DNA of 64,000 nucleotides. It comes from Desulfobacterales bacterium (GTDB lineage: Bacteria > Desulfobacterota > Desulfobacteria > Desulfobacterales > Desulfosalsimonadaceae). Shown in pieces: positions 45,388-54,217 of this stretch (positions within the stretch are counted from its first letter, which is position 1; every line of letters starts with the position of its first letter). The notes beneath the pieces were generated by a model. That model worked only from the letters and a program-made list of their open reading frames with translations. It had not been told where the DNA came from and searched no databases. The stretch is from NCBI GenBank assembly GCA_034520365.1, contig JAXHNP010000007.1, forward strand, positions 806,001 to 870,000, given 5' to 3'. The position numbers and the translations under genes were made by a program.

Positions 45388-48300
45388 TTATTCTAATGTA
45401 TATACTATTTCCATTTTGGGTTTTTCACTGCCATTAAATTCTTTAGATGCGAAAAGCCGATAGCTGTCAGCAACGGCCTCAACATCGGAGTTCAACATCA
45501 ACCCGTTATTCAAACTTCCTCCGCTTACCCATTCCTGCACCATTCCCGTAACATTCCATTCCTTATATTCCGACTCCTGATCCAGGCTGTTCACATCCGC
45601 CGCCGCCCCGATATCGGCCTGGGCCAGGGGGATGCTGTTGTAGCAGGTGTCGTTGGGGGTCCATCCGTTTATTCCATCGTAGGTGTATCCATCGGCCTGG
45701 TTTAAATCCGGCATATGGTTGATTAGCTTGTGGACGGATACATCATAGGTGGCATCTCCGCCTGCGGCAGTTTGATAGAGTTTAAGGGTTGCGCTCTGGA
45801 TTTGGGCACCATCCGGCAGTTGGGATAGATCGAACTTGAGCAGGATGGCATTGGCCGGGGTGTTTTCCGGCCAGGTGTAGGTGTTTAGCTGTTCACTGGC
45901 GACATACACCTCGTTGTTGATGTTGATGAAGGTGTCCTGGATGGTCCCGGGATAGTCGGCATCCGGTGTGTCGCCGAAAACCGCTGTCTGGAGTGCCGAG
46001 GCCGGGTCAAAGGCCATGTATCCGACGACCTCGGTGGTGTGGTTGGTTTCCCTATCTTTGGATTGATCCTCGTCTATCTGGACCTCCACTCCTTCGGTGT
46101 TTTTGTTCCTCCAGCGGATGTTGGCCGTATCTCCCCCGTCCAGGGTCTGCATGTCCGCGAGAAAGGTGGGGGTGCTGGCAAATGAGGGATGGAACGGAAC
46201 AGGGTAGAAGTCGTGGGTTACCTCGTTGAATGTGCTGTCCACTGTATAGTCCATCCCGTTGACGGTTCCGGCTGATGGTTCCCATGCAATATAGGACATG
46301 GTTTCCATGGCATTGTGCCCATTTTTGTGGGATTCCTGCTCCTGCAGGGTGCAGTCAAACCCATCTTTGGATATATTATATAATCTTCCGGTGACAGAAT
46401 ACAAATCATTTTCTGTTATCACGCCGGATACAATGACCGGAATCTGATTGAAGGTCTGGTTAAAGCTCACGGTTTCCGTATTTTTTGCCTCAAAGGTGCC
46501 GGCTTCGACGCGGATTCCTGTGGATAGTTCGTGGTGGCCGGCTTCCATTGCGATGTAGCTTACTGTTTCAACTGCGTGCTGCCCGTCCAGGTAGTCCCAC
46601 TCTTGGATGCGAATTTCAAATCCTTCCGGGGTTACATTGTTTATTCGGATGACAGCCGGCTGGCCGCCGTTTAAGCTCATGGGCTTGGCTACCACGATCG
46701 GGTTGTCAAAGGTTTTGTCGAAAGATACGGTTTTCCATACATGATTGACTTCGATTTCAGCGGTTTCCAGCGTGAATTCCGGCGCTTTTTCCTCCTCGAG
46801 GCATTCTAAGTCACTGCCGTCACAATCCTGGTCAATGCCGTCGCCGCAGATTTCGATAGCACCCGGGACTATTGTGGCGTCAGTGTCATCGCAGTCGCCC
46901 TCGTTCTCTGTGTACCCGTCACCATCGTTGTCGATGTCCTCGGGACAGATTTCGTCACTGCCGTCGCAGTCCTGGTCGATGCCGTCGCCGCAAATTTCTT
47001 CTGCGCCGGGATAGATTGAGGCATCGTTGTCATTGCAGTCACCTTCGTTCTCAGTGAATCCATCCCCGTCATTGTCAATATCCTCCGGACAGATCTCATC
47101 GCTTCCGTCACAATTCTGGTCAATACCGTCACCACAGATTTCCTCTGCACCGGGGTGTATTGAGGCGTCATTGTCATTACAGTCGCCCTCGTTCTCGGTA
47201 TATCCGTCACCATCGTTGTCGATGTCTTCGGGGCAGAGTTCGTCACTGCCGTCGCAGTCCTGGTCGATGCCGTCGCCGCAGATTTCTTCTGCGCCGGGAT
47301 AGATTGAGGCATCGTTGTCATTGCAGTCGCCTTCGTTCTCAGTGTACCCATCCCCGTCATTGTCAATATCCTCGGGGCAGATTTCATCGCTTCCGTCACA
47401 ATTCTGGTCAATGCCATCCCCGCATATTTCTTCAGCGCCGGGGTAAATTGAGGCATCGTTATCATTGCAGTCGCCCTCATTCTCGGTATACCCATCCCCA
47501 TCGTTATCAATGTCTTCGGGGCAGGTCTCATCACTGCCATCGCAGTTCTGGTCAATGCCGTCACCGCAGATTTCCTCGGCGCCGGGGTGTATTGAGGGGT
47601 CGTTGTCATTACAGTCGCCATCGCTGACGGTATAGCCGTCGCCGTCTTCGTCGATATCATCGCTTGAAAGGGTGTATGTGATTTCAAGCTGCGGCCTTTG
47701 CGCGGCGTCAATTGTTTCACTGGCTGCGAAAGAGCGGTAGCTGTCAGCGGCTGCCGTGTTATCGGAATTAAGCAGCAGGCCGTAGTTTGAATCCGGATTG
47801 TCGGTCCAGTCCTGGATTATGCCTGTCACATCCCATTGTTTGTAGCCTGTGCTCTGATCCAGGGTTTTTGTGTCTTCGGCTGGTGCAATATCCGCCTGGG
47901 CCAGGGGGATGCTGTTGTAGCAGTCGTCATTGGCTGTCCAGTCGGCGGTGCCGTTATAGGTGTAGCCGTCTGCCTGGTACAGGTCCGGGTTGTGGTTGAT
48001 GATTTTGTGGGCGGATACATCGTAGGACGCATCCCCGCCGGCTTCCGTCTGGTAGAGCGAAAGCGTGGCGCTCTGGATCTGGGCATCAGCCGGTAGGTCT
48101 GAGAGGTCCAGCTTGAGCAGAATAGCATTGGCCGGCATATCCTGGGGCCAGGTATAGGTGTTTAACTGTTCGCTGGTGATATTTACCTCATCATTGAGGT
48201 TTATAAAAGTGTCCTGCAGGGTGCCGGGATGGTCGGCATCCGTTGTGTCGCCGAAAATTAAGCTTTCTGTTTCGGTGGCGGATCCCACAGTATAATTGAC

Positions 48301-49314
48301 GGTTTCGGAAAAATCGCTTTCATTGCCGTCTGCATCAAAGCTTGTGGCGGCGAAAGAATATTCCACGTCGCTTTCCAGGTTTGTAAAGGTGTAGCTGGTT
48401 GTATCCGGGGAATCAATCGTCACATAGGGGGTTGACTTGAAGTCAGTTCCGGATTCGCCGCAATAGAGGTTATAGCCTGCTACCCGGTCATCATCCGGCC
48501 GGCTCCAGGAAAGCGTCACATCATTTTCCCCTTCTATACACGGCAGGTCCTCACCGTCGCAGTTCTGATCAATGCCGTCGCCGCAGATTTCTTCTGCACC
48601 GGGGTAAATTGAGGCATCGTTGTCATTGCAGTCGCCCTCATTTTCGCTATATCCATCCCCGTCATTATCAATGTCTTCGGGACAGAGTTCATCACTTCCG
48701 TCACAGTTCTGATCGATGCCGTCGCCGCAGATTTCGGTAGCGCCGGGGTAAATGGTGGCGTCGTTGTCGTTGCAGTCGCCTTCATTCTCGGTGTATCCGT
48801 CACCATCGTTGTCAATATCTTCGGGGCAAAGCTCGTCACTGCCGTCGCAGTTCTGGTCAATGCCATCTCCGCAGATTTCCTCGGCGCCGGGGTGTATTGA
48901 GGCATCATTGTCGTTGCAGTCGCCCTCGTTTTCCGTATACCCGTCTCCGTCGTCATCAATATCATTGGTATCCGTGGTTGAAGATTCAACCGTATAACTG
49001 ACGGTTTCGGAAAAATCGCTTTCATTGCCGTCTGAGTCAAAGCTCGTGGCGGCAAAATCATAGGTTTGCCCTTCTGTCAGGCCGGAAATGGTGCAGCTGG
49101 TCGTATCTGCGGAATTAACCGTTTGGCTGGGGGTGGATGAAAATTCAGTGTCAGCTGATGCATAATAGACGTTGTAACCAGTCACACGGCTGTCATCCGG
49201 CTTGGACCAGCTCAGCGTAACTTCCGCCGCATAGGCAGAGAGGGGTAATAAACAAAAAAACAAAAGGGGGATAATCAGGGATAATACATGTTTTTTATTT
49301 ATTGTTGGATTCAT
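45388..49314 (-). CDS. Large exported protein: Fn3, nine MopE-type repeats, DNRLRE domains
   Basis: 1308 residues from ATG 49314 (GGAGG six bases upstream). Order: signal peptide, Fn3 domain (about 30-110), three Cys/Asp-rich repeats (117-258), second Fn3, DNRLRE/CBM-like domain (about 350-548), six more repeats (550-840), two or three lectin-like beta modules ([20 protein letters not shown] and alike, 842-1110), second DNRLRE-like domain to the end. Each repeat of about 48 residues carries [20 protein letters not shown] and [16 protein letters not shown], the putative metal-binding motif of MopE-type proteins; Ca or Cu binding is inferred. It is likely a surface adhesin or matrix protein. 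No sorting tail is present. Confidence 0.85.
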   Translation of the reverse strand: MNPTINKKHVLSLIIPLLFFCLLPLSAYAAEVTLSWSKPDDSRVTGYNVYYASADTEFSSTPSQTVNSADTTSCTISGLTEGQTYDFAATSFDSDGNESDFSETVSYTVESSTTDTNDIDDDGDGYTENEGDCNDNDASIHPGAEEICGDGIDQNCDGSDELCPEDIDNDGDGYTENEGDCNDNDATIYPGATEICGDGIDQNCDGSDELCPEDIDNDGDGYSENEGDCNDNDASIYPGAEEICGDGIDQNCDGEDLPCIEGENDVTLSWSRPDDDRVAGYNLYCGESGTDFKSTPYVTIDSPDTTSYTFTNLESDVEYSFAATSFDADGNESDFSETVNYTVGSATETESLIFGDTTDADHPGTLQDTFINLNDEVNITSEQLNTYTWPQDMPANAILLKLDLSDLPADAQIQSATLSLYQTEAGGDASYDVSAHKIINHNPDLYQADGYTYNGTADWTANDDCYNSIPLAQADIAPAEDTKTLDQSTGYKQWDVTGIIQDWTDNPDSNYGLLLNSDNTAAADSYRSFAASETIDAAQRPQLEITYTLSSDDIDEDGDGYTVSDGDCNDNDPSIHPGAEEICGDGIDQNCDGSDETCPEDIDNDGDGYTENEGDCNDNDASIYPGAEEICGDGIDQNCDGSDEICPEDIDNDGDGYTENEGDCNDNDASIYPGAEEICGDGIDQDCDGSDELCPEDIDNDGDGYTENEGDCNDNDASIHPGAEEICGDGIDQNCDGSDEICPEDIDNDGDGFTENEGDCNDNDASIYPGAEEICGDGIDQDCDGSDEICPEDIDNDGDGYTENEGDCDDTDATIVPGAIEICGDGIDQDCDGSDLECLEEEKAPEFTLETAEIEVNHVWKTVSFDKTFDNPIVVAKPMSLNGGQPAVIRINNVTPEGFEIRIQEWDYLDGQHAVETVSYIAMEAGHHELSTGIRVEAGTFEAKNTETVSFNQTFNQIPVIVSGVITENDLYSVTGRLYNISKDGFDCTLQEQESHKNGHNAMETMSYIAWEPSAGTVNGMDYTVDSTFNEVTHDFYPVPFHPSFASTPTFLADMQTLDGGDTANIRWRNKNTEGVEVQIDEDQSKDRETNHTTEVVGYMAFDPASALQTAVFGDTPDADYPGTIQDTFININNEVYVASEQLNTYTWPENTPANAILLKFDLSQLPDGAQIQSATLKLYQTAAGGDATYDVSVHKLINHMPDLNQADGYTYDGINGWTPNDTCYNSIPLAQADIGAAADVNSLDQESEYKEWNVTGMVQEWVSGGSLNNGLMLNSDVEAVADSYRLFASKEFNGSEKPKMEIVYTLE
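46795..47665 (-). repeat. Six tandem 144-base repeats coding MopE-type units
   Basis: Six in-frame copies of a unit of about 144 bases, similar at DNA level, within the large exported protein gene. Copies differ mainly at third codon positions. Such an array can expand or shrink by recombination. Antisense frames across it are shadows of the repeats. Confidence 0.85.
48540..48965 (-). repeat. Three tandem 144-base repeats coding MopE-type units
   Basis: Three copies of the same unit as in the six-copy array, nearer the 5-prime end of the gene. Two arrays separated by 1 kb give a direct route for deletion or duplication of the middle part. Confidence 0.85.
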
Positions 49315-49320
49315 TAAAAA

Positions 49321-49371
49321 CCTCCTAAGGTGTTTTTTCCTTGACCGTGCCGGAAACAACACCTTAGGAGG
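49321..49371 (-). promoter_or_regulatory. Hairpin that buries the ribosome binding site (possible terminator)
   Basis: On the transcript, CCUCCUAAGGUGUU (49371-49358) and AACACCUUAGGAGG (49334-49321) pair perfectly over 14 bases around a 23-base loop. The second arm contains the AGGAGG used to start the MopE-repeat gene; UUUUUAAUG follows at once. It can therefore block translation, or act as an intrinsic terminator since a U run follows the stem. The first arm can also form a small hairpin on its own (CACCU-CCUA-AGGUG), which would free the ribosome binding site. That is the layout of a riboswitch expression platform. Confidence 0.75.
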
Positions 49372-49384
49372 TGCTGAATCCGCC

Positions 49385-49480
49385 CGGCGGGCCCGCCGCC
49401 ATATCCATCATTTGGACTTAGGCCGGTTCCTTTGCGCATCACCTTTTCAGGTGGATTGCCTTTATCAAGCGGTTGATATT
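49385..49480 (-). promoter_or_regulatory. GEMM-I (cyclic dinucleotide) riboswitch-like aptamer
   Basis: Read on the minus strand: AAAGGCAAU, a stem CACCU-GAAA-AGGUG with GAAA tetraloop, then GCGCAAAGGAACCGG and a second hairpin whose sides are CCUAAG and UAUGG. The last pair is the canonical 11-nt GAAA tetraloop receptor. GGCAA...hairpin...GCAAAG...CCUAAG is the order of the GEMM-I aptamer. The base aligned to G20 of the V. cholerae Vc2 RNA is G, as in c-di-GMP-binding members (cGAMP binders have A). The GCAAAGCC consensus is changed to GCAAAGGA and an outer P1 stem is not obvious, so a covariance-model check matters. Confidence 0.68.
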
Positions 49481-49534
49481 ATTAGGTCATAAACAATAAA
49501 ATTAAAATTTTTGAGCTCTTTCAGAAATTTTTTA

Positions 49535-49550
49535 TGCAGATCGCATGCCA
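49535..49550 (-). promoter_or_regulatory. Possible sigma-54 promoter of the MopE-repeat operon
   Basis: On the minus strand TGGCAT, five bases, CTGCA: GG and GC are exactly ten bases apart. Both boxes deviate by one base from TGGCAC and TTGCA. Transcription would begin near 49523, about 40 bases before the aptamer. The rest of the 49480-49764 stretch is AT-rich with no gene. Confidence 0.45.
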
Positions 49551-49764
49551 TGTTTTTTGACTTGGTCAGAGCAGGCGTATTTATTAAAAAAATGATGAAC
49601 GCCATTGTTTAAGATTCCAATTGATTTTAATGAGTTTTATAAAAATTTACGCGTGTTGAAGTGGCAGGTATTTTTTTTCAAGATTATGTTCTTTGGCATA
49701 TAAATGCGGCTTTTTATTGGTATAGAAATGTGTATGGGTGTATACAAAATTACACATAAATGAA

Positions 49765-50187
49765 TTATTCAGCCAGCAGCATCAGAATGGGTGCCATGTT
49801 GACTTTGGCGTTTTTGTCGTTTGTATCCGTATCTCCCGGAGATGTGGCGTTATCCGGGACTTTATAAGTGATGGTCTCTGACAGTTGGCTTTCACTCCCG
49901 TTTGAATCAAAGCTGGATGCAGCAAAATGATAGGTCGCGCCCGCTATTAAGCCTGAAATTATGCAGTTCGTTTGATCTGCGGAATTTATTCTTTGGTCCG
50001 GGGTTGTAGTGAAATTCGTTCCGGATATCGTGCAGTAGACATTATAACCAGCCACACGACTGTCAGCGGGCTTCGCCCAGCTGAGAGTAACTTCCGCGGA
50101 GTCGGCGGCAGCGGATAAAAAACATGAAAGAAAAAGCAAAAACAATATAATTAAAAGATTTTTATATACCTTATTAAGAATTGACAT
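49765..50187 (-). CDS. Small exported Fn3-domain protein
   Basis: 140 residues from ATG 50187 (AAGGAAA upstream; a longer frame to 50250 runs into a tandem repeat). Signal peptide (NLLIILFLLFLSCFLSAAA) plus one Fn3 domain with AEVTLSWAKPADSRVAGYNVYC and ATYHFAASSFDSNGSESQLSETI. That domain is closely similar to the first Fn3 domain of the large protein downstream, which suggests a common origin. The C-terminus is short and hydrophobic with an acidic last residue (APILMLLAE). The following gene is 450 bases away with its own leader. Confidence 0.75.
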   Translation of the reverse strand: MSILNKVYKNLLIILFLLFLSCFLSAAADSAEVTLSWAKPADSRVAGYNVYCTISGTNFTTTPDQRINSADQTNCIISGLIAGATYHFAASSFDSNGSESQLSETITYKVPDNATSPGDTDTNDKNAKVNMAPILMLLAE

Positions 50188-50202
50188 ATAAAATATTTCC
50201 TT

Positions 50203-50248
50203 AAATATTAAAGAAAGCTGACAGCAAATATTAAAGAAAGCTGACAGC
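50203..50248. repeat. Perfect 23-base tandem duplication in a 5-prime leader
   Basis: AAATATTAAAGAAAGCTGAC plus AGC occurs at 50203-50225 and again at 50226-50248 without any difference. It lies between the possible promoter and the ribosome binding site of the Fn3 gene and so changes the leader length. The remaining gap to 50502 holds only the promoter and hairpin repeat listed next. Confidence 0.85.
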
Positions 50249-50266
50249 AAAATTTCCCTTCTTTAT

Positions 50267-50281
50267 ACAAGTGCCGTGCCA
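50267..50281 (-). promoter_or_regulatory. Sigma-54-like promoter of the small Fn3 gene
   Basis: Minus strand TGGCAC, five bases, TTGTA. The -24 box is perfect; the -12 box has GT in place of GC at the right distance. The start codon is about 80 bases downstream. The GC to GT change makes it weaker evidence. Confidence 0.4.
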
Positions 50282-50410
50282 AATTATTAAGGTACTGGAA
50301 TAATAAAGTTTTTGCTTGTCAGCGGGGAGGTTTCGGATCGCTGGCTGTTACGATTTGTGCACACAGGGTTACAAATATTTCCCGGTGGGATCTTGAGAAT
50401 TCTATTGTTC

Positions 50411-50436
50411 GTTGGGTTTCGCAAGCTCAACCCAAC
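50411..50436. repeat. Dispersed hairpin repeat (GTTGGGTT...AACCCAAC)
   Basis: GTTGGGTT and AACCCAAC enclose TCGCAAGCTC, followed by CTACG. Very similar short palindromes are scattered through many bacterial genomes. It lies in the gap between the divergent Fn3 and histidine kinase genes. Confidence 0.6.
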
Positions 50437-50502
50437 CTACGCTAGGCTCAAGTGCCTTTAACTTCATGATATTAATACGTTTTAATCGAAAATGATAACC
50501 AT

Positions 50503-51948
50503 ATGAAATTCAGGCTGGGGATAACCGGGAAATTATTCGCGTTATATATCGTTTTTTTTCTGGTATTTTTGGGTACCACGATTGTTTTTTATGTCAATGT
50601 GACCGAGATCGTGGCGCGGTCCGAGGAGATAGTCAGCAAAAACAATGAAATTGCCTCGCGCTCAAAGCAAATGATCGAAAATTTGCTGAGCATGGAGGAG
50701 TACCATCAAAAATATGTTTTACTTAACAATGATGAGTACTGGCGCCTGTATCAATCCGCGAGAAAGGAGTTCGAGGCCAATTTAAATGCGGTCCTGAATT
50801 TGAAAACTTCGGATGCCGCCTTAATGGAAAAGTGGCAGGCTCTGGAGAGCACCTATCTTCATTTTTATGATCAGGCGGAAAAAGGCGCCTCTTTCCCGGA
50901 GAAAAAAATCTGGATTCCGGAATCCTTTGTCAACAAATGGATTCAGGCAATATCGGCCGCCCGGGAGAAAAATGAGGAGAATATTGAAGCAGCGCTTCAG
51001 GAAATCAACCAGCAGAGCCGATCGGCCGCGCGATATGGGCTGATCGGGTTGTTCATTGCTGTCATTTTCGGCGGTTTCGGCAGCCTGTTTTTGGCAAAAT
51101 CGATGATTCGGCCTTTAAAGGAGTTGATGCAGGGCATTCGATCGTTTTCAAAGGAGAGAATGAGCGAGACGATACAGATTCGATACAGGGATGAGCTTGG
51201 GGAGTTAACCGATGCGTTCAACGACATGACCAGGCGGTTGAAGCGCGAAGAAAATATGCGCTCGGATTTTATCTCCATGCTGAGCCATGAGATCCGAACG
51301 CCGTTGACTTCAATCCGGGAATCAGTAAATATGATTTTCGAAGAGGTGATGGGGACGGTAAATGAGCGCCAAAAGAAATTTCTTAAAATCGCCAGTTCGG
51401 AAATCGGACGGATTTCTGAATTGTTAAATCATATGATGCAGGTATCGAGAATGGAGGTTAAAGCGCTTGAGGTTCAGCCCCGCCCGGTTGATCCCTATGA
51501 ACTTGTATCCAAGAGCATTGACCATCTTAAAACCACGGCGCAGGCAAAAAATATCACTTTTAATCTTCAGGTACCGAATGATGCCCCCAAAGTCATGTGC
51601 ACGCCCGAGCATCTGCATCAGGTGTTTCTCAATATTTTGGGCAACGCAATAAAATTTACGGATCAGGGCGGTAGCGTAGGCATTCATGTGATACCTGATA
51701 AAAAGGGCGAAAACCTGACCTTTGCAATTGAGGATAGCGGGCCGGGTATTTCAGAAGAAGATCAGGCCCTTATATTTAATAAATATTACAGGGCAAAAGA
51801 TGTACGCGGTCACATGGACGGCGTGGGTCTGGGGTTAAGTATTTCAAGGCAGATAATCGTGGCGCATGGGGGCAATATTTGGGTTAAAAGCGAAGTCGGG
51901 GCCGGAAGTGTTTTTGGATTTACGCTTCCGGCGGCCGTGGCCGAATAA
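50503..51948 (+). CDS. Membrane sensor histidine kinase (GlrK/QseE-like)
   Basis: 481 residues. Membrane helix (about 10-30), a periplasmic helical sensor, second helix (about 178-200), HAMP (RPLKELMQGIRSFSKERM), HisKA box SHEIRTPLTSI with the phospho-His, then ATPase motifs NILGNAIKFT (N), DSGPGISE (G1) and GVGLGLSISRQII (G2). The next two genes encode a lipoprotein and a sigma-54 response regulator, the same order as glrK-qseG-glrR of enterobacteria. The signal is unknown; envelope stress is the role in those relatives. Confidence 0.9.
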   Translation: MKFRLGITGKLFALYIVFFLVFLGTTIVFYVNVTEIVARSEEIVSKNNEIASRSKQMIENLLSMEEYHQKYVLLNNDEYWRLYQSARKEFEANLNAVLNLKTSDAALMEKWQALESTYLHFYDQAEKGASFPEKKIWIPESFVNKWIQAISAAREKNEENIEAALQEINQQSRSAARYGLIGLFIAVIFGGFGSLFLAKSMIRPLKELMQGIRSFSKERMSETIQIRYRDELGELTDAFNDMTRRLKREENMRSDFISMLSHEIRTPLTSIRESVNMIFEEVMGTVNERQKKFLKIASSEIGRISELLNHMMQVSRMEVKALEVQPRPVDPYELVSKSIDHLKTTAQAKNITFNLQVPNDAPKVMCTPEHLHQVFLNILGNAIKFTDQGGSVGIHVIPDKKGENLTFAIEDSGPGISEEDQALIFNKYYRAKDVRGHMDGVGLGLSISRQIIVAHGGNIWVKSEVGAGSVFGFTLPAAVAE

Positions 51949-51986
51949 AATTTTTTCGGCTTGATAATGATTCAATCCAAGTGATA

Positions 51987-52574
51987 ATGAAAAACATTAC
52001 TTTGACAAAAGACTTCTTATTTTTTCAATTCTTACTTGCAATACTGTTCCTTTTTGTTTTATCTGGGTGCGCCATTTTTGAGAAGGAGGATCCCGAAAAA
52101 ATTCCTTCAGCAACGCATGAGTGGAAAACCCTGATGAATGGATATGATGCATTCGAGCAGAAGAATTATGAAAATGCGGCGGATATTTTTGGCTATTTAT
52201 ACAAGCTTGATACAAAGAGCAGAATAAGTCGCCTGGCATTTTATGGATTGGCCTGTTCGCGTTTGATAATGGCCGATAATGCCAAAGAATTCAATAGGGC
52301 ATTGGAGCTTTGGCATGAATGGGCGGATTCCTTTCCACCCGATTTGGATGCTGAAGATCCGCGCATGCTTGAACCTTTATTGACGGAATTGAAGGCTTCG
52401 CTGCAGGAAAAAGACCGCCGCCTGGAAGAAAAAGAGAATAAAATCGACGCACTTAATGAAAAAATGGAAGCAATGCAGGAAAAAATCAATACGCTGACGC
52501 ATCAGCTGAAGGAGCTGGAAGCGATTGATCAACAGATTAAAAAGAGAAAGAAAGAGATTACCTCTCCCCAATAA
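51987..52574 (+). CDS. QseG-like lipoprotein with coiled coil
   Basis: 195 residues. Lipobox LSGC near residue 27, then a helical TPR-like domain (YDAFEQKNYENAADIFGYLYKL) and a C-terminal coiled coil (about 130-190, repeated E/K/L heptads). Its place between a kinase and a sigma-54 regulator matches QseG, which in enterobacteria is an outer-membrane lipoprotein that controls the kinase. Sequence similarity to QseG is too weak to claim by eye; context carries the call. ATG 51987 is chosen over GTG 51981. Confidence 0.72.
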   Translation: MKNITLTKDFLFFQFLLAILFLFVLSGCAIFEKEDPEKIPSATHEWKTLMNGYDAFEQKNYENAADIFGYLYKLDTKSRISRLAFYGLACSRLIMADNAKEFNRALELWHEWADSFPPDLDAEDPRMLEPLLTELKASLQEKDRRLEEKENKIDALNEKMEAMQEKINTLTHQLKELEAIDQQIKKRKKEITSPQ

Positions 52575-52685
52575 TATAGCCAGGAATAGGGGGTGGCGCA
52601 TAAATCCACTGTTTTAAACCTCTCATTTAATGCCTCACAAAAACTCCGCTGATGTTATGGCTGCCCCCGTATAGGGTGTACACTT

Positions 52686-54041
52686 TTGAACGCACAGCAA
52701 ACAATTCTTGTCGTTGACGATGATCCGAATGTCCTTGAAGTATTAAACGCCAGGCTTTTATCGGCCGGCTATGATGTGCAGAAGGCTTCGGATGCAGCAG
52801 AAGCCATTAATCTGCTTGATAAAAAGAAGCCCCATCTTGTCGTATCCGACGTAAAAATGCCGGGAATGGATGGGATGGCGCTTTTTAATAAAATTCAGGA
52901 TCTGCACCCGGGAATGCCAGTCATTTTTTTAACCGCCTATGCCAATGTCTCGGAGGCGGTGCATGCGGTGAAGGCCGGGGCGGTGGATTATCTGGAAAAA
53001 CCGTTTGACGGGCACGAGCTGCTGAAAAAAATTGAGGAAACCTTAAATGCCTGCCAATTGGATGATGTGCCGGATCATGACGCGCCGGAATTAGAGGGCG
53101 ACTTTTACTGGGGCCGGAGCCGGGCGATGAAGCATTTGCATGACGTGGTTCAGCGGGTTGCCCGAAGTGAAGTAAATGTGATGATTACCGGTGAAAGCGG
53201 GGTGGGTAAGGAGCGGATTGCCGATTTGATCCATAACAGGGGGGCCAGAAAAGCGCAGCCGTTTGTTGTGGTGGACTGCGGCTCAACAGCCAACGGCCTG
53301 CTCGAAACAGAGCTTTTCGGCCACGCCAAGGGCTCTTTTACCCATGCCATTCGGGACAAAAAGGGCCTTATTGAGGCCGCGGACCAGGGAACGCTTTTTT
53401 TGGATGAAGCGGGCAACATTTCCGGGGAAATGCAGACCCGGCTGCTGCGCTTCCTGGAAGAAAGAAAGGTCAGAAGGGTTGGCACCCTTGACGCCGTTTC
53501 GGTGGACTGCCGGGTTATTTCCGCCACAAACAGTGACTTGGGGGAAGCGATCAATAAGGGAGAGTTTCGCCAGGATCTCTACTATCGCCTTCGCGGGGTG
53601 ACCATTAAAATTCCGCCGCTGAGGGAGAGGAAAAGAGACATACCGAAATTGGCCCGGTTTTTTGTGGATGCCTATTGCAAGGCTTACGGAATCGAAAAGA
53701 TTGCATTGCCCCAGGAAACCATCGACTGCCTTTGTGATCAGACCTGGCCGGGGAATGTGCGTGAGCTTAAAAACATTCTGGAGGCCGGTATCGTGCTTTG
53801 CCGGGACAGCGTGTTAAGGCCTGATGATCTTCAGTTTTGCGATTTTACACCGGGGTCGGCGGCGAACGGACTAAAGACGGAGTCCTTTTCTATTGAGGAA
53901 AGCGAGAGAGATACCATTGTACGGGCTTTAAAGCGGACCGGAGGGGTTCAGAAGCAAGCGGCAGATTTGATGGGCATCAGCCGGCGCGCCATCCATTATA
54001 AAATAAAGAAATACGGGATCAATATTGCACAAATTCGATGA
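52686..54041 (+). CDS. Sigma-54 response regulator (GlrR/QseF-like)
   Basis: 451 residues, TTG start with AGGGTG upstream. Receiver domain: VDDDPN acidic pocket, phospho-Asp in VVSDVKMPGMDG, FLTAY and LEKPFDG (Lys). AAA+ domain: GESGVGKE (Walker A), TLFLDEAGN (Walker B), and a Fis-type helix-turn-helix at the end (QKQAADLMGISRRAIHYKIKKY). The sigma-54 contact loop reads GSFTHA where almost all activators have GAFTGA; the Thr is kept but Gly is His. That may weaken or change sigma-54 activation. Partner of the kinase two genes upstream. Confidence 0.9.
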   Translation: MNAQQTILVVDDDPNVLEVLNARLLSAGYDVQKASDAAEAINLLDKKKPHLVVSDVKMPGMDGMALFNKIQDLHPGMPVIFLTAYANVSEAVHAVKAGAVDYLEKPFDGHELLKKIEETLNACQLDDVPDHDAPELEGDFYWGRSRAMKHLHDVVQRVARSEVNVMITGESGVGKERIADLIHNRGARKAQPFVVVDCGSTANGLLETELFGHAKGSFTHAIRDKKGLIEAADQGTLFLDEAGNISGEMQTRLLRFLEERKVRRVGTLDAVSVDCRVISATNSDLGEAINKGEFRQDLYYRLRGVTIKIPPLRERKRDIPKLARFFVDAYCKAYGIEKIALPQETIDCLCDQTWPGNVRELKNILEAGIVLCRDSVLRPDDLQFCDFTPGSAANGLKTESFSIEESERDTIVRALKRTGGVQKQAADLMGISRRAIHYKIKKYGINIAQIR

Positions 54042-54074
54042 AATTCGGGGTTGGTGGTTTCGGGCCAATCGCCG

Positions 54075-54147
54075 CTGTCATTCCGAGAAGCGCAAGCGAC
54101 GAGGAATCTTGGTTTAAAAGATTTCTCGCTGCCGCTCGAAATGACAG
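54075..54147. repeat. Dispersed palindromic repeat (CTGTCATTCCGAG...GAAATGACAG)
   Basis: The arms CTGTCATT-CCGAG and CTCGAAATGACAG with a second inner pair (GAGGAATCTT / AGATTTCTC) form a long imperfect hairpin. This type is widely scattered in bacterial genomes. It sits between convergent genes and may work as a bidirectional terminator. Confidence 0.75.
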
Positions 54148-54217
54148 TATGGGGGGATTTGAGACGCCTTTATAAGTTGCTTTCTCCAAAAGAAACGAGT
54201 GCGGCGGTATAGATTTT

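Noticed and set aside
46869-47720. Long open frame of 283 codons opposite the six-repeat array, and other shadow frames nearby
   Set aside because: It is antisense to the MopE repeats; its periodic Thr/Met/Ala composition is an artefact of the repeat codons, with no start signal of its own.
46795-48965. Regular repeats that could look like a CRISPR array
   Set aside because: Unit length is 144 bases, there are no unique spacers, and every copy is in frame within a protein gene.
49680-49710. Plus-strand TTGGCATATAAATGC as a sigma-54 promoter
   Set aside because: Spacing is nine bases and no plus-strand gene follows.
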